A program made the position numbers and the translations under genes. The notes under the pieces are model-generated. The model was not told the origin of the DNA. It saw nothing but the letters and a program-made list of their open reading frames with translations, and did no database searches. A DNA stretch of 47,507 bases, from positions 1 through 47,507 of IMG/VR virus record IMGVR_UViG_3300044977_000069. The stretch is one strand, 5' to 3'. The stretch comes from a virus. Below, one piece after another: positions 30,506 through 38,375 of the stretch; the first letter of the stretch is position 1, and every line of letters starts with the position of its first letter.

Positions 30506-31383
30506 ACTGGAGGCCTTGCGTCATGAATGACGCCGTCGAGCCTGCGACCAGCAGCGCGCTTGCCAACGCGATACAGGTCCGGCTCGTCGTCAATGTGGCC
30601 GTCTGTCCACGCGAGATCCTCATCGCTGAAGAACCAGCCCTCGCGCTCACTGATCAGCGAGGCGGTTGCAACGCGTCCAAATTGTCGCTCAACATTTTCA
30701 CCAGGAGTCCATTCGCCCCACTGCTTGAACTCGAAGGGAACGCCGGCCTCTTCCGAGTCATCCCGAATGCCGCGAACCCAATCGGGGTGCGGCGGTCGCG
30801 CGTTCGGACCGCTCTCGCCTCCGCAGATCGCCCAATCAGGCCACCAGCCGTCATCGCGACGGATCGGACCCAAGAGCGGCTCGAAGCTTGCGAAGACGAA
30901 CAGCGGGGCCAACTCTTCGCGCACTCTGCGCAGCTTGCCTCCGTCGCGGTCCCATTCGTCTTGGTTGCAGAAGGTCGCGCCGACCGCCGCGTTTGGCGGC
31001 AAGCCGCCAGCAGCCGCGACACGTTCCGGCACAATGCCGATGCGCTTCGTGAGCAGGAGATAGATGCATCCTGGCGTGGCGCGCATGACCGTGAAGGCAT
31101 CGGCGAGCCAAGCGATCGGCACTTCCGCGTCGAAAATGTCCGACAAACTGTTGGAGAACACAAACGGGCGTCGCCCAAGTTCGACTTGGCGACGCTCGAT
31201 GGCGCGGGCCTTCGCCAGGCAGTGCAGGGTGCGCCGACGTTCTGCATGGACGCCCCAATCAACCCCGAAGCGATGGCCCCACGCCTTGGCGTAGCAGAAG
31301 TCGCACGCGGGGCTGACCTGCGTACAGCCGATCCAAAAGTTCAGCGTCGCGTCCGCCCAACTGATGTGAGTGGTTTCAGCCAT
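30502..31383 (-). CDS. DUF5131 / phage Gp37-Gp68-like protein
   Basis: 293 residues. The N-terminus TTHISWADATLNFWIGCTQ then SPACDFCYAKAWGHRFG is the radical-SAM-like CxxxxCxxC signature of this family. FVFSNSLSDIFD and YLLLTKRIG follow, and CGGESGPNARPPHPDWV later. The family is common in phages and bacteria; its enzymatic activity is not established to my knowledge. Coupled upstream and downstream to modification genes. Confidence 0.85.
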   Translation of the reverse strand: MAETTHISWADATLNFWIGCTQVSPACDFCYAKAWGHRFGVDWGVHAERRRTLHCLAKARAIERRQVELGRRPFVFSNSLSDIFDAEVPIAWLADAFTVMRATPGCIYLLLTKRIGIVPERVAAAGGLPPNAAVGATFCNQDEWDRDGGKLRRVREELAPLFVFASFEPLLGPIRRDDGWWPDWAICGGESGPNARPPHPDWVRGIRDDSEEAGVPFEFKQWGEWTPGENVERQFGRVATASLISEREGWFFSDEDLAWTDGHIDDEPDLYRVGKRAAGRRLDGVIHDARPPV

Positions 31384-31561
31384 TGGGTTCGCCCCTCAAC
31401 GCCCTCGTCATCGCCTCACGTTTGGCTGACAGGCCCTTCGCGCGATCGGATAAGGTCCTCGCCGCTTCCGACACAGGATCGGCCTGTACGGGCTTGGTTC
31501 GGTCGTCTGTGTGGAGATGGTACCCTCCGAAGCCGAGGTAGGTTGGTGCGGGGCGTTTCAT
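31376..31561 (-). CDS. Unknown small basic protein
   Basis: 61 residues between the methyltransferase and the DUF5131 gene, ATGA-coupled at its start. The C-terminal half is a helix rich in Arg/Lys/Ala (AARTLSDRAKGLSAKREAMT). Function unknown. Confidence 0.55.
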   Translation of the reverse strand: MKRPAPTYLGFGGYHLHTDDRTKPVQADPVSEAARTLSDRAKGLSAKREAMTRALRGEPNG

Positions 31562-32568
31562 GCGGCGTCTCCGAACAAGGAATCTTGCCGCGTGCGCTCG
31601 CCGAGTTTGGCCAGATTTTTCCTAGCCGCGGCGAAGTAGGACGGTTTCAGTTCGATGCCGATCCCCTTGCGCCCTAACTCCACGGCCGCGAACACTTCCG
31701 ACCCGATCCCGAGAAACGGGACCAGGACCGTCTCGCCCTCAACGCTCCAAAGGTCGATGCAACGCTCGATCACATCCAGTTGCAGCGGGGAGATATGGAC
31801 CTCGTCGGCCGGATCGCGGCCTCCCCGGTACTGCAGGGTTCGAGTTTGGTCGATGTCCGTCCACACTGGCGAGGCGTACCGCTGCCAAACGAGGATCGAG
31901 ACCCACTTCTCATAATCCCACGACGCCTCGCCGCCACGGGACGCGATGTCTCTCGCGTACGCCTCGCGGCTGATGTCTAGGCTGTCGTCTCCGATCCAGC
32001 GATCAAGACCACCCGTGATCGCTGCATCGTTTTCTCCGGGCTTGCGGAAGGTGACGACGTAGTCGGCCAACCCCTGCCCGCTCATGGCGCTGTCTTTGAC
32101 CAGTTGCTTGTGGAGCAGCCGGAGCGATTTGGTCCGCTGCTGCGCGACTACGGGGTCTTTCCAGATGCACACTTCAGAATGAAAGTGCCACCCGCAGTCC
32201 TGCCAAAGCCGAATGATCTCCCCGCGAAAGTCGCGCATCCCAACATAGCCGTCACGCCCTTTGTTCCGGGGAAGTTGCATACAATGGACGCTGGCAAGCC
32301 GCCCCGGCTTGGTCACGCGGAGCATCTCTTGAATCAAGAAGCTATAATGCTCCCAGAACAGATCGCCGTCCGAATTAGACAAGTCTCGGTCATAGTTGCT
32401 GAACTTATAAAGGCCGATAAATGGAGGCGAGTGCACGCTGAAATGAATGCTGTCGCCTGCGATGCCCCGGATGACTTCGCAACTATCGCCCTGATAGATT
32501 GCGTACGTATCCGTGACAACCTGATCGACAACCTTCACATCTTCCGACACGTTCACGCGGCGAGCCAC
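31558..32568 (-). CDS. DNA methyltransferase (N6-A or N4-C type)
   Basis: 336 residues. Motif IV is SPPF (47-50); the AdoMet motif I region is PFLGIGSEVFAA (from about 284), with IGIELKPSYFAAARKN after it. Motif order IV before I is the beta-class arrangement (N6_N4_Mtase family). SPPF allows N4-cytosine or N6-adenine; which cannot be decided. No matching endonuclease is nearby, so it is a solitary phage methylase, likely shielding DNA from host restriction. It overlaps the SNF2-type helicase gene by 16 bases. Confidence 0.85.
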   Translation of the reverse strand: MARRVNVSEDVKVVDQVVTDTYAIYQGDSCEVIRGIAGDSIHFSVHSPPFIGLYKFSNYDRDLSNSDGDLFWEHYSFLIQEMLRVTKPGRLASVHCMQLPRNKGRDGYVGMRDFRGEIIRLWQDCGWHFHSEVCIWKDPVVAQQRTKSLRLLHKQLVKDSAMSGQGLADYVVTFRKPGENDAAITGGLDRWIGDDSLDISREAYARDIASRGGEASWDYEKWVSILVWQRYASPVWTDIDQTRTLQYRGGRDPADEVHISPLQLDVIERCIDLWSVEGETVLVPFLGIGSEVFAAVELGRKGIGIELKPSYFAAARKNLAKLGERTRQDSLFGDAA

Positions 32569-33941
32569 TCGGGAACCTCCATTTTCATATTTGGATCATA
32601 ATTCGGCGTGTCCCGAACCATTCCCCGCACGGCCTTGGTCGAGAAGCTCTGTGTGTGCATGATCATCGCCGCCATCATCCGATCGGCATCCGCTTCCTTG
32701 CGGCGCAGATTGGCGACAACATTGCCCTCAGTTTCGGCCGCGATCAGATGCGCCGTAACGGGCTTGGTCTGGCCGAAGCGCCAGAAGCGGCGGATGGCCT
32801 GATAATATTGCTCCCAAGAATCGTTGAGGCCGACAAACCCAGTGTCCGCACAGTGCTGCCAATTCATCCCGAATCCGGCAACCTTGGCCTTGGTCACGAG
32901 CACTCGGATCGATCCATCTGAGAAGCCACGAAGTTTCCGCGTCTTTTCTTCGTCGCTGTCCGACCCCTTCGTTTCGACCGCGCCAGGGATCAGTTTCGTC
33001 AGCGCCTCGCTCTCAGTGTTTAGATTGCACCACCAGACAAAAGGACCAGCGGGAGGCGTGACGTCGGCCGCCTTGCGCACCCGCTCTTCGACCGTCGACC
33101 GTCGCGCTGCTATGCGCTCTTGCATCGTCTCGGCTTGGATCGGGAACAGAAGGCCGGCGCGGTTAGCGGCATCGAAATCGACACCCACAGCGTGGTGGGC
33201 CAAATTGAGCGGCGGAAGGTCGTAGCCGTCATTCGAATAGCCCAGATCCCCGGGCTTGCGCAGCATGACGGACCATGAGGCCATCCACTTCCAGAAGTCG
33301 TTTTCGGCATGTCCCTTGAGCCGCCATTTCTGCGTCTCCCCGCCATCGTGGGTGAAGAAGGTCGCGAGCATGTCGGTGTAGGACATGACGCCGAGGAACT
33401 CAGCGTGGTTTCCAAGTTCCATAAAATCATTAGGCGCTGGCGTCGCCGTCGCAGCGAGGCGGAATGGTATGCGCGCGCACTCCGCAATCAGGCGCGTTCT
33501 ATAATGACCGTCCGTCGACTTCAGGATGGATGATTCGTCTAGGATCACGCCACCGAACTGCGATAGGTCAAAGTGCTCGATTTTCTGATAGTTGGTGATG
33601 TTCGTACCGGTCATCACACTCGATTGAGCCCGGACCTGCTGCGCGGCGATACTGAACTTCGCCGCTTCCATCACAAGTTGATCGGTCACGGCGAGAGGCG
33701 CAAGATGCAGAACATTGCGGCCTGTTTCACGGTGGACCGCATCGGCCCACGCCAGTTCCATGAAGCTCTTGCCAAGGCCAGTACCAGCGAAGATCGCTGC
33801 TCGTCCGCGCCGGAGAGCCCACGCGGTAATATCGCGCTGGAATGGGAACATCAGGTCTGGCATGGCCGACTTCGGCTCAAAACCAGTCGGCGAATCGATA
33901 ATGGACTTGCGGGCGAGGAATTCCGCGTACGAGGCGTTCAC
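32553..33941 (-). CDS. SNF2-like DEAD/DEAH helicase
   Basis: 462 residues from GTG 33941, which overlaps the upstream stop by four bases (GTGA) and follows GGAGG. Motif I is GTGLGKS (53-59), motif II LDESS (DEAH-like, about 135-138), motif III-like TATPAPND, and motif VI QAIRRFWRFGQ (about 381-391). It likely moves on double-stranded DNA. Coupled to the methyltransferase, it may help modification of phage DNA, but a role in recombination is also possible. Confidence 0.88.
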   Translation of the reverse strand: MNASYAEFLARKSIIDSPTGFEPKSAMPDLMFPFQRDITAWALRRGRAAIFAGTGLGKSFMELAWADAVHRETGRNVLHLAPLAVTDQLVMEAAKFSIAAQQVRAQSSVMTGTNITNYQKIEHFDLSQFGGVILDESSILKSTDGHYRTRLIAECARIPFRLAATATPAPNDFMELGNHAEFLGVMSYTDMLATFFTHDGGETQKWRLKGHAENDFWKWMASWSVMLRKPGDLGYSNDGYDLPPLNLAHHAVGVDFDAANRAGLLFPIQAETMQERIAARRSTVEERVRKAADVTPPAGPFVWWCNLNTESEALTKLIPGAVETKGSDSDEEKTRKLRGFSDGSIRVLVTKAKVAGFGMNWQHCADTGFVGLNDSWEQYYQAIRRFWRFGQTKPVTAHLIAAETEGNVVANLRRKEADADRMMAAMIMHTQSFSTKAVRGMVRDTPNYDPNMKMEVPEWLAA

Positions 33942-34138
33942 CCCACCCTCCACGCCCGCGGCCCCTGGTCCGTATCAGCCGAGACGTACTTCCGATCAGG
34001 ATAGCGCCGCTTCACTCGGCTGATCGTGCTTCTTACACTGGAGAGGCTGTAGTCGAAGAGGGGCAGCGACTTTCCAGCCTCCATCTCCTCGATGAGGTCC
34101 TCCAGCGTCTTTCGGACGGGGAGGGGCGTATCGTCCAT
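33938..34138 (-). CDS. Small DNA-binding-like regulator
   Basis: 66 residues from ATG 34138, with GGAG six bases upstream; an ATG at 34150 is less favoured. LEDLIEEMEAGKSLPLFDYS then SLSSVRSTISRVKRRYPDRK looks like a small helix-turn-helix domain with a basic tail. First gene of the leftward replication and modification operon, beside the operator-like palindromes. It may regulate the divergent promoters. Confidence 0.6.
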   Translation of the reverse strand: MDDTPLPVRKTLEDLIEEMEAGKSLPLFDYSLSSVRSTISRVKRRYPDRKYVSADTDQGPRAWRVG

Positions 34139-34254
34139 GGCGTGCTCCATAGGCGAGTGATGACACGGAAAAATAGTTTGTACAAGCGTTGAATTCCGCT
34201 TGTGGGACCCCGATCCCTGTGCCACGATCATCCTGCATCGAACGGAGGAACCGG
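34139..34254. promoter_or_regulatory. Divergent control region with palindromes
   Basis: This 116-base gap separates the leftward replication operon from the rightward recombination operon. An inverted repeat ACAAGCG (34182-34188) / CGCTTGT (34197-34203) with an 8-base spacer overlaps a second palindrome TTGTACAA (34178-34185). Promoter hexamers are not clear-cut. Confidence 0.5.
34178..34203. promoter_or_regulatory. Operator-like overlapping palindromes
   Basis: TTGTACAA (34178-34185) and ACAAGCG-N8-CGCTTGT (34182-34203) share bases. Both are perfect. The layout is as expected for a dimeric repressor between divergent promoters. The 66-residue HTH-like protein starting at 34138 is the nearest candidate binder. 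Confidence 0.55.
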
Positions 34255-34362
34255 ATGCCCGAGGCTGGCGAACTAGACCCATTCGATTTGGCGTCTGCGC
34301 CGGTGCTTGAGGATCGATTTCCGGCCGGCGAGCCAGAAGATTTGGAGGAGCAAGACCAATGA
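34255..34362 (+). CDS. Tiny acidic protein upstream of ERF
   Basis: 35 residues; ATG with GGAGG six bases upstream, and the stop overlaps the ERF start (ATGA). Very acidic (AGELDPFDLASAPVLEDRF, then PEDLEEQDQ). It could act as a small partner of the recombination proteins. Function unknown. Confidence 0.65.
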   Translation: MPEAGELDPFDLASAPVLEDRFPAGEPEDLEEQDQ

Positions 34363-35078
34363 ACGACGCAACTGTCTGGGAAGGCGATCGCCCTCCTCTC
34401 GCCAAAGCTCTCGTAGCTGCACAGAAGGCCAGCGAAGCGATCAAGAAGGCGTCGAGCAATCCGGCGTTCCGCTCCAAATATGCGGATCTGGCAGCCGTGG
34501 TCGAGGCTGTCGTGCCGGCGCTCAATGACGCTGGAGTGGTCGTGATCCAAGCCCCGACCTTCGATGGCGAAACGGTCAGTGTCGAAACGACGCTTTTGCA
34601 TGAGTCCGGTTCATCGCTCACCAACACGCTCACTCTGCGGCCAACCAAGGCCGACCCGCAAGGTGTTGGCTCCGCGATCACTTACGCCCGTCGCTATGCG
34701 TTGCTGGCGCTCGCCGGGGCCGCTCCGGAGGATGACGACGGCAATAGCGCCTCAGAACGCCCCGGAAGCGGCGCGCAGACCCCAGCGCGGTTCCAGCGCC
34801 AGCAATCTGCCGCTCCGGCTCAAGACGGCCCCAGCGACGCTGCAGTGGACTTCCTGAAGGGCATTGAGGCGCTGACCTGCGAGGCCGAATGCACCGCGTG
34901 GGGCAATGGCAACGCAAAGGCTATCGGAGCCCTTAGCGTCGCTGACCGTGACATCATCCGCGCTGCGCTCAAGTCTCGCAAGAGCGCCTTGCGTGCGGAG
35001 GCCGAGACCGTCGAAACCTTTCCTGGCGACCGTACTGCGGACGTGGCCCGGAACGGGCCTGAACTGGAGATGAACTGA
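34359..35078 (+). CDS. erf: ERF-family single-strand annealing protein
   Basis: 239 residues. The ERF core is clear: LVAAQKASEAIKKASSNPAF then SKYADLAAVVEAVVPALNDA, and DPQGVGSAITYARRYALLAL followed by GAAPEDDDGN. The rest is a variable linker and a C-terminal tail. Such proteins bind single-stranded DNA, promote annealing and work with the YqaJ exonuclease next door in recombination and double-strand-break repair. Confidence 0.9.
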   Translation: MNDATVWEGDRPPLAKALVAAQKASEAIKKASSNPAFRSKYADLAAVVEAVVPALNDAGVVVIQAPTFDGETVSVETTLLHESGSSLTNTLTLRPTKADPQGVGSAITYARRYALLALAGAAPEDDDGNSASERPGSGAQTPARFQRQQSAAPAQDGPSDAAVDFLKGIEALTCEAECTAWGNGNAKAIGALSVADRDIIRAALKSRKSALRAEAETVETFPGDRTADVARNGPELEMN

Positions 35079-35701
35079 TGGAACAGCGCACCAACGAATG
35101 GTTCCAGGCCCGCTGCGGCAAGGCCACTGCCTCGCGCATCGCCGACGCCATCGCGAGGACGAAGACAGGATGGGGCGCAAGCCGTGCAAACTACATGGCC
35201 GAGCTGATCGCCGAACGTCTGACAGGATCGCCAGCCGAACGCTTCACCAACGCGGCGATGCAATGGGGCGTCGACACGGAGGGCGAGGCCCGAATGGCGT
35301 ATGGCCTTTCGACCGGCGATGATGTGATCGAGGTTGGCTTCATCGATCATCCCGCGCTCCCGATGAGCGGCGCAAGCCCGGACGGATTCGTCGGTGATTT
35401 GGGATTGGTCGAGATCAAGTGCCCGAACACAGCGACCCACATCGAGACGCTGATCGGCCAGACGATCCCCTCGAAGTACGAGACGCAGATGCTCTGGCAG
35501 ATGGCCTGCACCGGCCGTCGCTGGTGCGACTTCGTGTCCTACGATCCCCGGATGCCGGATGACATGCGCCTGTTCGTTCGCCGTTTCCACGGCGACGGCG
35601 CAGAGATCGCGCGTCTCGAAACAGAAGTCCGCGTCTTCCTCGCGGAGGTCGAGGCCAAACAGGCGCAGCTTATCGAAGCGATCAGGCGGCGCGCTGCCTG
35701 A
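35078..35701 (+). CDS. YqaJ-type viral recombinase exonuclease
   Basis: 207 residues, one-base overlap with erf (TGATG). N-terminal RTNEWFQARCGKATASRIAD then the core with Glu70 (DTEGEARMAYG), SGASPDGFVGDLGL (Asp102) and VEIKCPNTATH (Glu112, Lys114), the PD-(D/E)XK nuclease pattern. It resects double-stranded DNA ends 5' to 3' and hands the tail to the ERF protein. Confidence 0.9.
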   Translation: MEQRTNEWFQARCGKATASRIADAIARTKTGWGASRANYMAELIAERLTGSPAERFTNAAMQWGVDTEGEARMAYGLSTGDDVIEVGFIDHPALPMSGASPDGFVGDLGLVEIKCPNTATHIETLIGQTIPSKYETQMLWQMACTGRRWCDFVSYDPRMPDDMRLFVRRFHGDGAEIARLETEVRVFLAEVEAKQAQLIEAIRRRAA

Positions 35702-36105
35702 TGCCCCTGCGGCTTACTCTTTACGGTGAGCGGGAGCGCGTCCGAGCCGTTGGGGCGATCAGGACCGCACCGCCGCTTGCCCGCGTGGAAATCGCGGACC
35801 CCAAGCGCTCTGACCCGCAAAATCGGGCGCTCTGGGCCAAGCTCGGTGACATCCTTGAGCAGCAAGCCGCATGGTTCGGCCCCGGGCTCGATACGGATGA
35901 TCTGAAGCAGGTGTTCATGTCCGCGCTTGATGGCGAGCTTCGCATGGCGCGTTCGGCCGATGGCCACGGATACGTCCCTCTCGGACGCAGATCCAGCAAG
36001 CTCACTTGGTCTCAGATGTCCGACCTACTCGCGCTTTTGGACGCGTGGGGAGCAAATCCGGAACACCTTGTCGTCTGGTCAGATCCAGAAAGGGCAGAGA
36101 CGTGA
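35701..36105 (+). CDS. NinB-like recombination protein
   Basis: 134 residues, one-base overlap upstream. KRSDPQNRALWAKLGDILEQ matches the NinB start and SSKLTWSQMSDLLALLDAWG the later helix. NinB binds single-stranded DNA and takes part in recombination (phage lambda orf family). The family call rests on these two segments. Confidence 0.8.
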   Translation: MPLRLTLYGERERVRAVGAIRTAPPLARVEIADPKRSDPQNRALWAKLGDILEQQAAWFGPGLDTDDLKQVFMSALDGELRMARSADGHGYVPLGRRSSKLTWSQMSDLLALLDAWGANPEHLVVWSDPERAET

Positions 36106-36527
36106 GCCGCATCGCCCTCTCTCCCGACCACGGTCAGCCCGTCGAGCCCACGCCCCGCAAGCCCCTGACCGAGGCCCAGCGCATCGAACTCTGGAACCGC
36201 CAGAACGGTCTCTGCGGACGCACAGGTTGCGGCAAGCCGATCCCGCACAAGGGACCAGGAGTCGTTGACGAGCATCTCGTACCGCTGAATTTCGGGGATC
36301 CCGAAGCCAATGCGCTCCGTAACCGCGCCCTCCTATGCCGGGCCTGCGCGACCGAGAAAACCTCGAAGGAAGACGCTCCAGCTATCGCGAAGGCGAAAAG
36401 ACGGGCGGCCAAGCACGACGGGACCTATCGCAAATCCTCCCATCCCCTGAAATCCCGTGGCTTCCAGCGAACCCTCCGGCGTCGGATGGACGGCCGGGTC
36501 GAGAAACGAAACGGAGAGACATCATGA
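36102..36527 (+). CDS. HNH nuclease
   Basis: 141 residues from GTG 36102 (GTGA overlap, AGGG upstream). LWNRQNGLCGRTGCGKPIPH, VVDEHLVPLNFGDPEANAL and RNRALLCRACATEKTSKE form the HNH fold with two zinc-binding Cys pairs (CGRTGC, CRAC). The C-terminal tail is basic. In the recombination operon it may act as a structure-specific nuclease, or be a homing nuclease. The position in the operon favours a native role. Confidence 0.8.
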   Translation: MSRIALSPDHGQPVEPTPRKPLTEAQRIELWNRQNGLCGRTGCGKPIPHKGPGVVDEHLVPLNFGDPEANALRNRALLCRACATEKTSKEDAPAIAKAKRRAAKHDGTYRKSSHPLKSRGFQRTLRRRMDGRVEKRNGETS

Positions 36528-36673
36528 TCTACACGGTCGAGATTCACGACGCTTGGGGCTTGGTCGAGACGTCGCGACCTTTCTGGCGAAGATCGGCGGC
36601 GGAGCGCTGGGCCGAACGCTGGCTGGTCGGTGACGAGTGGGCTAACATCGTCCCGCGCAGGTGGTTCCGATGA
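36524..36673 (+). CDS. Unknown small protein
   Basis: 49 residues, ATGA overlap upstream. Aromatic and Arg-rich (VETSRPFWRRSAAERWAERW). Function unknown. Confidence 0.55.
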   Translation: MIYTVEIHDAWGLVETSRPFWRRSAAERWAERWLVGDEWANIVPRRWFR

Positions 36674-36792
36674 GCGCCCACCAAGTCATTGCGATCATTC
36701 TCGACGTCGGCCGCTTCCTCGTCGCGACTGCGGCGGGGGCTCTGGGCTTGTCCCTGATCATCGCCGCCGTGAAGGACGCCACCCATGGTTGA
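36670..36792 (+). CDS. One-helix membrane protein
   Basis: 40 residues, ATGA overlap. One transmembrane segment (FLVATAAGALGLSLIIAAV) with a short polar end. It starts a run of envelope-directed genes. Function unknown. Confidence 0.65.
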   Translation: MSAHQVIAIILDVGRFLVATAAGALGLSLIIAAVKDATHG

Positions 36793-36901
36793 GCACAAGC
36801 ACGGCGGCACGATGATCGTCACCGTCGTGGTCCTGTCGATCGCGCTGTACGGGCTTCTGTGGCTCGTGGGGCCGCGCCTGTTTCCGGGGGTGGGGTCGTG
36901 A
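36785..36901 (+). CDS. One-helix membrane protein
   Basis: 38 residues overlapping the previous gene by eight bases. A hydrophobic helix (MIVTVVVLSIALYGLLWLV) follows a His-rich start (VEHKHGG). Function unknown. Confidence 0.65.
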   Translation: MVEHKHGGTMIVTVVVLSIALYGLLWLVGPRLFPGVGS

Positions 36902-37227
36902 TCCTTCCGCTCCTCCTCGCGCTTACCGTGAACGGCGCACAGCCGCCCGAGCGCTCGCCCTACCCCTCCGATGTCCCGATGTGGAACATCGCCTTCTGCA
37001 TCGGCTACAACACCGCAGCGGCGGAGAGTTCCGATAGGGTCGACGCGTTCTCGGACGGCCTTGTGCGGGCCGCGCAGGCGGTCAACGACAAGAGCCTGAC
37101 CGACTTCATCCAGGCTGTTGTCGAAACCGCAAAACGGAACATGCCCGTTCCGGAAGTGAGCGGCCACGTCGTTGATGACGATCACAACCTTGTCGCGGAT
37201 TGCACGCCGCAGGATGCGAAGCCATGA
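36898..37227 (+). CDS. Secreted small protein
   Basis: 109 residues from GTG 36898 (GTGA overlap). A short signal-like N-terminus (ILPLLLALTVNGA) is followed by a soluble part with two Cys (FCIGYNTAAAESSDRVDAF, later ADCTPQDAKP). Probably exported to the periplasm. Function unknown. Confidence 0.6.
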   Translation: MILPLLLALTVNGAQPPERSPYPSDVPMWNIAFCIGYNTAAAESSDRVDAFSDGLVRAAQAVNDKSLTDFIQAVVETAKRNMPVPEVSGHVVDDDHNLVADCTPQDAKP

Positions 37228-37568
37228 CCCCTGGCGAAGAGGCAGTCGTATCCATAGTTTCGGGTGTCGGGTTGGCCGTAGCTCTTATAGCGGCTGGCGC
37301 CTGGGGGTATTATGAGGGCTCCTGGCATCAGGCGAAGATCGACGCCCGAGCCACACTCAGCGGCCCTGTAGCGACGACTGCCGGCACTCTCTCATGTTTC
37401 AGCAACATGGCCGAGCCGCCGACAGCGTCCAAATCCCCGCCCGACTGCGTCCCCGGCCACGGCTGCCGCCCATTCCCCGGCCTCGTCCTTCCCGTATGCG
37501 ATAAGGCCAAGGACGTGTGCTGCAAGGCGGGTGACGCGGCGTGCATCAGGGAGTTGCCGAAGCCATGA
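37224..37568 (+). CDS. Anchored Cys-rich protein
   Basis: 114 residues, ATGA overlap. A transmembrane helix (AVVSIVSGVGLAVALIAAG) is followed by a short linker and an external part with many Cys (CFSN, DCVPGHGCRPF, VCDKAKDVCCKAGDAACIR), likely disulfide-bonded in the periplasm. Function unknown. Confidence 0.65.
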   Translation: MTPGEEAVVSIVSGVGLAVALIAAGAWGYYEGSWHQAKIDARATLSGPVATTAGTLSCFSNMAEPPTASKSPPDCVPGHGCRPFPGLVLPVCDKAKDVCCKAGDAACIRELPKP

Positions 37569-37900
37569 GAACCGAAGACATCCCCGCTGACGGCCCATCG
37601 GACTGGCGTCGTGAGCCCTCTGAGCGTCGCAACGCCCTACTCGGCAAGCTGGCAGAGGAGTGCAACGAACTCGCGGGGCGTCTCGTGCGCGCTATGATCC
37701 AGGGGCTGGACGAACTCGACCCTGACGACGGACGTCCAAACCTCATGCACATCCAGGATGAATTCGCGGATGTGACGGCGCTTATGGAGTTGTTCGAGTT
37801 GTACATCGAACTTGATCAGGCGGAGATAATGGCACGTTGGGGCAAAAAGCTACGCTACAAACGCCCGTGGTTTGAGGCTCTTCCGGACGAACGCTCATGA
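37565..37900 (+). CDS. MazG-like nucleotide pyrophosphohydrolase
   Basis: 111 residues, ATGA overlap upstream. LLGKLAEECNELAGRLVRAM and HIQDEFADVTALMELFELYI give the MazG pattern ExxE...ExxD (Glu32, Glu35, Glu66, Asp69). Such enzymes hydrolyse nucleoside triphosphates or (p)ppGpp-like alarmones and help phages in starved hosts. Membrane-directed genes lie on both sides, but this protein is cytoplasmic. Confidence 0.75.
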   Translation: MRTEDIPADGPSDWRREPSERRNALLGKLAEECNELAGRLVRAMIQGLDELDPDDGRPNLMHIQDEFADVTALMELFELYIELDQAEIMARWGKKLRYKRPWFEALPDERS

Positions 37901-38139
37901 CCCGCACCCTCGCCATCATCACCCTCGGCATCGCCCTCGCCGGCTGTCCCCACGCCAGCGGACCGATCTGGCATCCCCTCGACCCCTGCTTCGGCTACAA
38001 GGGGACGGTGGACAGGTGTCTGCACCACCCGACCACGCCGCTGCCGGCCGTACCGGAGCCATCAAGCTGGACGCTCGTCATTCTTGGAGCGGCGATGGTG
38101 GGTGGGGTGATGCGGGCGAGGCGGAGGGTGGTGGCGTGA
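37897..38139 (+). CDS. Small lipoprotein with PEP-CTERM-like tail
   Basis: 80 residues, ATGA overlap. The N-terminus has a lipoprotein signal (TLAIITLGIALAGC, lipobox ALAGC). The middle is Pro/His/Cys-rich. The end reads AVPEPSSWTLVILGAAMVGG then VMRARRRVVA: the PEP motif, a hydrophobic helix and a basic tail that define PEP-CTERM sorting signals recognised by exosortase in certain Gram-negative bacteria. Carrying both a lipobox and a PEP-CTERM tail on an 80-residue phage protein is unusual. It may alter the host surface after infection. Confidence 0.7.
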   Translation: MTRTLAIITLGIALAGCPHASGPIWHPLDPCFGYKGTVDRCLHHPTTPLPAVPEPSSWTLVILGAAMVGGVMRARRRVVA

Positions 38140-38375
38140 GAGGCGATCTACGTTGCATCGAAGGCCGCCTTTATCGGCATGACCCGCAGTATGACGATCC
38201 GGACTTGGAAACCGATGTCGGCGAATGCCCGGATTGCTCTGGGGATGGCTGCGGAGATGATGGGGAGCCAGTTTCAAAGGTGGGTCGCAGCCCTCGATGG
38301 CAGATGGGCGACGTCTATCCTAGACCAAGTGCTCCCGTTTCGGAAGTAGTTGCATACTGGAACAAGAAGTCATGA
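38136..38375 (+). CDS. Unknown small CxxC protein
   Basis: 79 residues, GTG start in a GTGA overlap. VGECPDCSGDGCGDDGEP has a CxxCxGxGC motif like the DnaJ-type zinc repeat, and VVAYWNKKS ends the protein. Function unknown. Confidence 0.6.
   Translation: MRGDLRCIEGRLYRHDPQYDDPDLETDVGECPDCSGDGCGDDGEPVSKVGRSPRWQMGDVYPRPSAPVSEVVAYWNKKS

Noticed and set aside
30310-31677. A 455-codon plus-strand frame
   Set aside because: It runs antisense to DUF1064, DUF5131 and methyltransferase genes and has no recognisable sequence pattern.
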